Positions 5,558 to 7,217 of a DNA stretch of 7,217 bases are shown piece by piece (positions within the stretch are counted from its first letter, which is position 1; every line of letters begins with the position of its first letter). The stretch is from a bacterium. GTDB lineage: Bacteria; Vulcanimicrobiota; Vulcanimicrobiia; Vulcanimicrobiales; SCRA01. The translations under genes were made by a program, and so were the position numbers. The notes below the pieces were generated by a model. It was given only the letters and a program-made list of their open reading frames with translations, was not told the origin of the DNA and did not search any database. The stretch spans positions 1-7,217 of the forward strand of contig JAGWST010000406.1 in NCBI GenBank assembly GCA_028869325.1, given 5' to 3'.

Positions 5558-6841
5558 TTACGGTCCGACCTCCAAGAGATCTCTGCTCTCTCGAGCCTTC
5601 CAATGACGCTGCGCCGCGATGCCGCGCCAGCGGCCGTTCGGCTCGATTGCGGCAAGAGCCCGTTGATGCGGCACGATCGCGATCGAGGCGGATCTCGCCG
5701 CATGACCGCCATTGCCGACCGCCGCTAGCCGCACCCACGCGGTCTCACGATGCTCCGCGTCCGGTGCGGGAAGGGCGACCCATCCAACCGTCGCGTGCGC
5801 CCAGCGGCGCGCGATCGCGCGCGAGTCGACGTACTCGGTGATCTCCACCCATCGGGCGCGCCGCACCGCGTCGTGTACCCGAAAGTGCCTGCCCCCGGCG
5901 ATGATGCGCGGCGCGTGCAGGGCGACGATTACTGGCACGGCGCTGCGGCGGTGGCGCCTCTCCGGCTCGGGCACGATGCCGATAACGGGAGGGAGCGGCA
6001 GCCCGAGCTGCAGGTAAGGCGGCGTGGGAGCATTCTGCAGCGCGGACGCGTCGCCGCTGAGATCCTCAGGCGAGCTCGACGCGGAGGAGAGGAACGGCAC
6101 GGCGATCGGAAGGCGCCCTGCCAGCGTCAACGCAAGCCCCAAGCCCAGCACGATCGCGACGGCCTCCGCGGCGAGAGTCCCCCAGGTGGCGATGCGGTCG
6201 CGCGGCAAGCCTGAGCGATTCCGACCCGGCGAGGGATCGCCGCTTGCCATCGCCTCCGAATCGACATCCGCCTGCAGCAGAATGCGCTCGGGGCCGCCCA
6301 CGACCATGATGCCAAGGCGGTCTCGGCCAAGCTCGTAGCCGGCGAGCTGCAACGGGACGTCGCGCGATTCGTGCGGTGCAAGCGTGATCGCGCACTTGGG
6401 CGCAAGCAACTCTCCAGCGAAGCCGGGAGCGATGCGAAGCGAGAGCGACTCGATGCGCTGCCCACGATTCTCGACGTGCAGAAAGCGGTCGCCAGCGAAG
6501 CGCGCGACGATCCGGCGCTGCTGCTCCAGCAGGACGGTGCAGGGACGGCGCTCTCTCAGCTCGTCGCCGACGTAGAGCAGCCAAGACGCGTCGATCCGGT
6601 CGCGCGGCAGCGCGGTCCAGCGCTGACCGGCGCGCCGGATTCTGACGTCGAAGCTTGCCCGCTGATGCGCGCCGACAAAGGACAGCGGCGGCTCGAAAGT
6701 GACGTCGATCAGATGCTCGAGATCGACCAGCGCGGGCATGCAAATCGTATCGTCCTCGCCATCATTTTGAATGAAGACGCTGACGCGAAGCGACTCCCTG
6801 CTTGGCACCTCGAGGGTCTCCGGCGCAACAAGACTCTGCAT
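5558..6841 (-). CDS. CARDB/Ig-like-domain protein with an internal membrane span
   Basis: This 427-aa protein has no family-level name I can give with confidence. Residues 8-100 and 101-195 look like two beta-sandwich modules of the CARDB/NEW3 (COG1470-like) kind. Each has a strand leading to an N-G turn (FIQNDGE at 23-29, FLHVENRGQ at 120-128) and a later strand with a proline-rich or APHES turn before a V-P-L-Q-L strand. One strongly hydrophobic segment (221-242) follows RNRSGLPRDR. The positive-inside rule thus puts the N-terminal domains in the cytoplasm and the C-terminus outside. A Pro/Ser-rich linker (251-299) leads to a third Ig-like domain (301-392), with the pattern A-P-x-x-I-x-x-G before A-R-W-V-E-I. 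There is no N-terminal signal peptide. The start is fixed by an in-frame TGA two codons upstream of the ATG. There is no strong ribosome site. It probably follows the upstream Pro-rich gene in one transcript. Binding or structural function at the envelope is inferred. Confidence 0.75.
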   Translation of the reverse strand: MQSLVAPETLEVPSRESLRVSVFIQNDGEDDTICMPALVDLEHLIDVTFEPPLSFVGAHQRASFDVRIRRAGQRWTALPRDRIDASWLLYVGDELRERRPCTVLLEQQRRIVARFAGDRFLHVENRGQRIESLSLRIAPGFAGELLAPKCAITLAPHESRDVPLQLAGYELGRDRLGIMVVGGPERILLQADVDSEAMASGDPSPGRNRSGLPRDRIATWGTLAAEAVAIVLGLGLALTLAGRLPIAVPFLSSASSSPEDLSGDASALQNAPTPPYLQLGLPLPPVIGIVPEPERRHRRSAVPVIVALHAPRIIAGGRHFRVHDAVRRARWVEITEYVDSRAIARRWAHATVGWVALPAPDAEHRETAWVRLAAVGNGGHAARSASIAIVPHQRALAAIEPNGRWRGIAAQRHWKARESRDLLEVGP

Positions 6842-6865
6842 CGTGTCTCAATGCAGTTCTACCCG

Positions 6866-6884
6866 TGCGTACCGATGGTACGCA
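6866..6884. repeat. Perfect 8-bp dyad in the intercistronic gap
   Basis: TGCGTACC (6866-6873) and GGTACGCA (6877-6884) are exact complements around a 3-base centre. The dyad sits between the stop of the upstream minus-strand gene (6907) and the start of the next (6841). A second, overlapping pairing (CCGATG 6872-6877 with CATCGG 6891-6896) would exclude it in RNA. It could be an operator, a processing site or a switch that tunes the downstream gene. No T-run follows on the minus strand, so a simple terminator is unlikely. Confidence 0.5.
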
Positions 6885-6906
6885 GAGCAGCATCGGCGAG
6901 CACATG

Positions 6907-7217
6907 CTAGCTGCTCGTCGGTACCTCCACCGGCGTCAGCGCGGGAACCGGGGTGATCGTGGCCGGCGCGGGCCCGTAGACCGCCGGAGGCGGAGTCAGG
7001 AAGCCTCGGAAACGGGCCGAACCGGTCGGCGTCACGCTTGGCGCCGGCGTCGCTCCGGCCGAGGCACGCCCCGGAGAGGGCGTGGCCGAGGGAGACGCCC
7101 TCACCTCGGCCGGGAGGGGCGTCGTCATGAGCTGTAGCGGTGTGGTCTTCGTCACCGGCGACGCATCCGTCGCCCCACGTGACCGTGACGGCGATAGCGC
7201 GCCCGCGGCACCGGCGA
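6907..7217 (-). CDS. Pro/Thr/Ala-rich protein, 3' end only
   Basis: The frame is open from the right edge of the window to a TAG at 6907-6909, giving at least 102 codons, so the true start lies outside. The visible residues are low complexity: Pro, Thr, Ala and Ser make up most of the sequence, with TPSP, TPTG and TPVP-like repeats and few charged residues. No hydrophobic span is seen in this part. Such tails are common as flexible, often extracytoplasmic, linkers or C-termini, but compositional bias alone does not identify the protein. A GTG at 7155 could be read as a start, but nothing supports it over an upstream one. It is probably co-transcribed with the Ig-like gene 65 bp downstream. 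Confidence 0.6.
   Translation of the reverse strand, partial: AGAAGALSPSRSRGATDASPVTKTTPLQLMTTPLPAEVRASPSATPSPGRASAGATPAPSVTPTGSARFRGFLTPPPAVYGPAPATITPVPALTPVEVPTSS

Noticed and set aside
5807..5822. A 16-bp perfect palindrome GCGCGCGATCGCGCGC, and a 12-bp one at 5674-5685
   Set aside because: Both lie inside a coding region made mostly of CG-rich codons, where GATC-centred palindromes are easily formed. Similar GCGATCG words occur at several other places in the window with no regular spacing.
5389..5841. Open frames on the + strand starting in the convergent spacer
   Set aside because: They run into the minus-strand gene, are Arg/Ser-rich and show no coding bias or ribosome site.
6371..6910. 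A 179-codon open frame on the + strand opposite the Ig-like gene
   Set aside because: It lies wholly antisense to the start half of the minus-strand gene. Its translation shows no domain pattern or hydrophobic core and is scattered with charged residues. Long antisense frames are normal in G+C-rich DNA.

Overview
This is a G+C-rich bacterial window, roughly two thirds G+C by eye, with strong G/C preference at third codon positions. It is densely coded. One run of genes lies on the + strand (1-5322) and a convergent pair on the - strand (5558-7217). No rRNA, tRNA, insertion sequence or CRISPR array was seen. The organism cannot be fixed from the sequence. Gene content and style (a two-domain GNAT with a DUF4081-like N-terminus, a membrane-tethered class III cyclase homologue, a CARDB/Ig-type membrane protein, weak Shine-Dalgarno sites) would suit a high-GC soil-type Terrabacteria lineage such as Actinobacteriota, Chloroflexota, Eremiobacterota or Dormibacterota. 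That is a guess.

The + strand layout is as follows. The C-terminal two thirds of an EamA/DMT-family permease (1-615) is followed by a 96-bp gap holding a possible promoter. A tight five-gene block then starts: alpha/beta hydrolase (712-1521), M20D-type amidohydrolase (1518-2690, ATGA overlap), membrane-anchored class III cyclase homologue (2719-3756), metallo-beta-lactamase-fold protein (3767-4465, 10-bp gap) and GNAT acetyltransferase (4462-5322, ATGA overlap). The spacing implies one transcript. Two of the products are hydrolases with intact catalytic residues, which could cleave ester/lactone and N-acyl amide bonds. The GNAT can transfer acyl groups. Together they suggest processing of N-acylated or peptide-like metabolites, but no substrate can be named.

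The most notable observation is that the two middle genes look like adjacent pseudoenzymes. The cyclase homologue lacks the first metal-binding Asp (Arg instead) and the catalytic Asn (Thr instead). The MBL-fold protein keeps the first two His of its HxHxDH motif but has Arg and Glu in place of Asp and His, and has also lost the conserved third-motif His and the bridging Asp. Both folds seem otherwise complete, so binding or regulatory roles are more likely than gene decay.

Region 5323-5557 is a convergent intergenic spacer. It holds several inverted repeats, a short 19-bp-phased CGGTA repeat and an AT-richer patch, but no convincing gene. On the - strand, 5558-6841 encodes a 427-aa protein with two predicted cytoplasmic beta-sandwich (CARDB/NEW3-like) domains, one membrane span and an outer Ig-like domain. 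Upstream of it (6907-7217) is the 3' end of a Pro/Thr/Ala-rich protein that runs off the window. A perfect 8-bp dyad lies in the 65-bp gap between the two.
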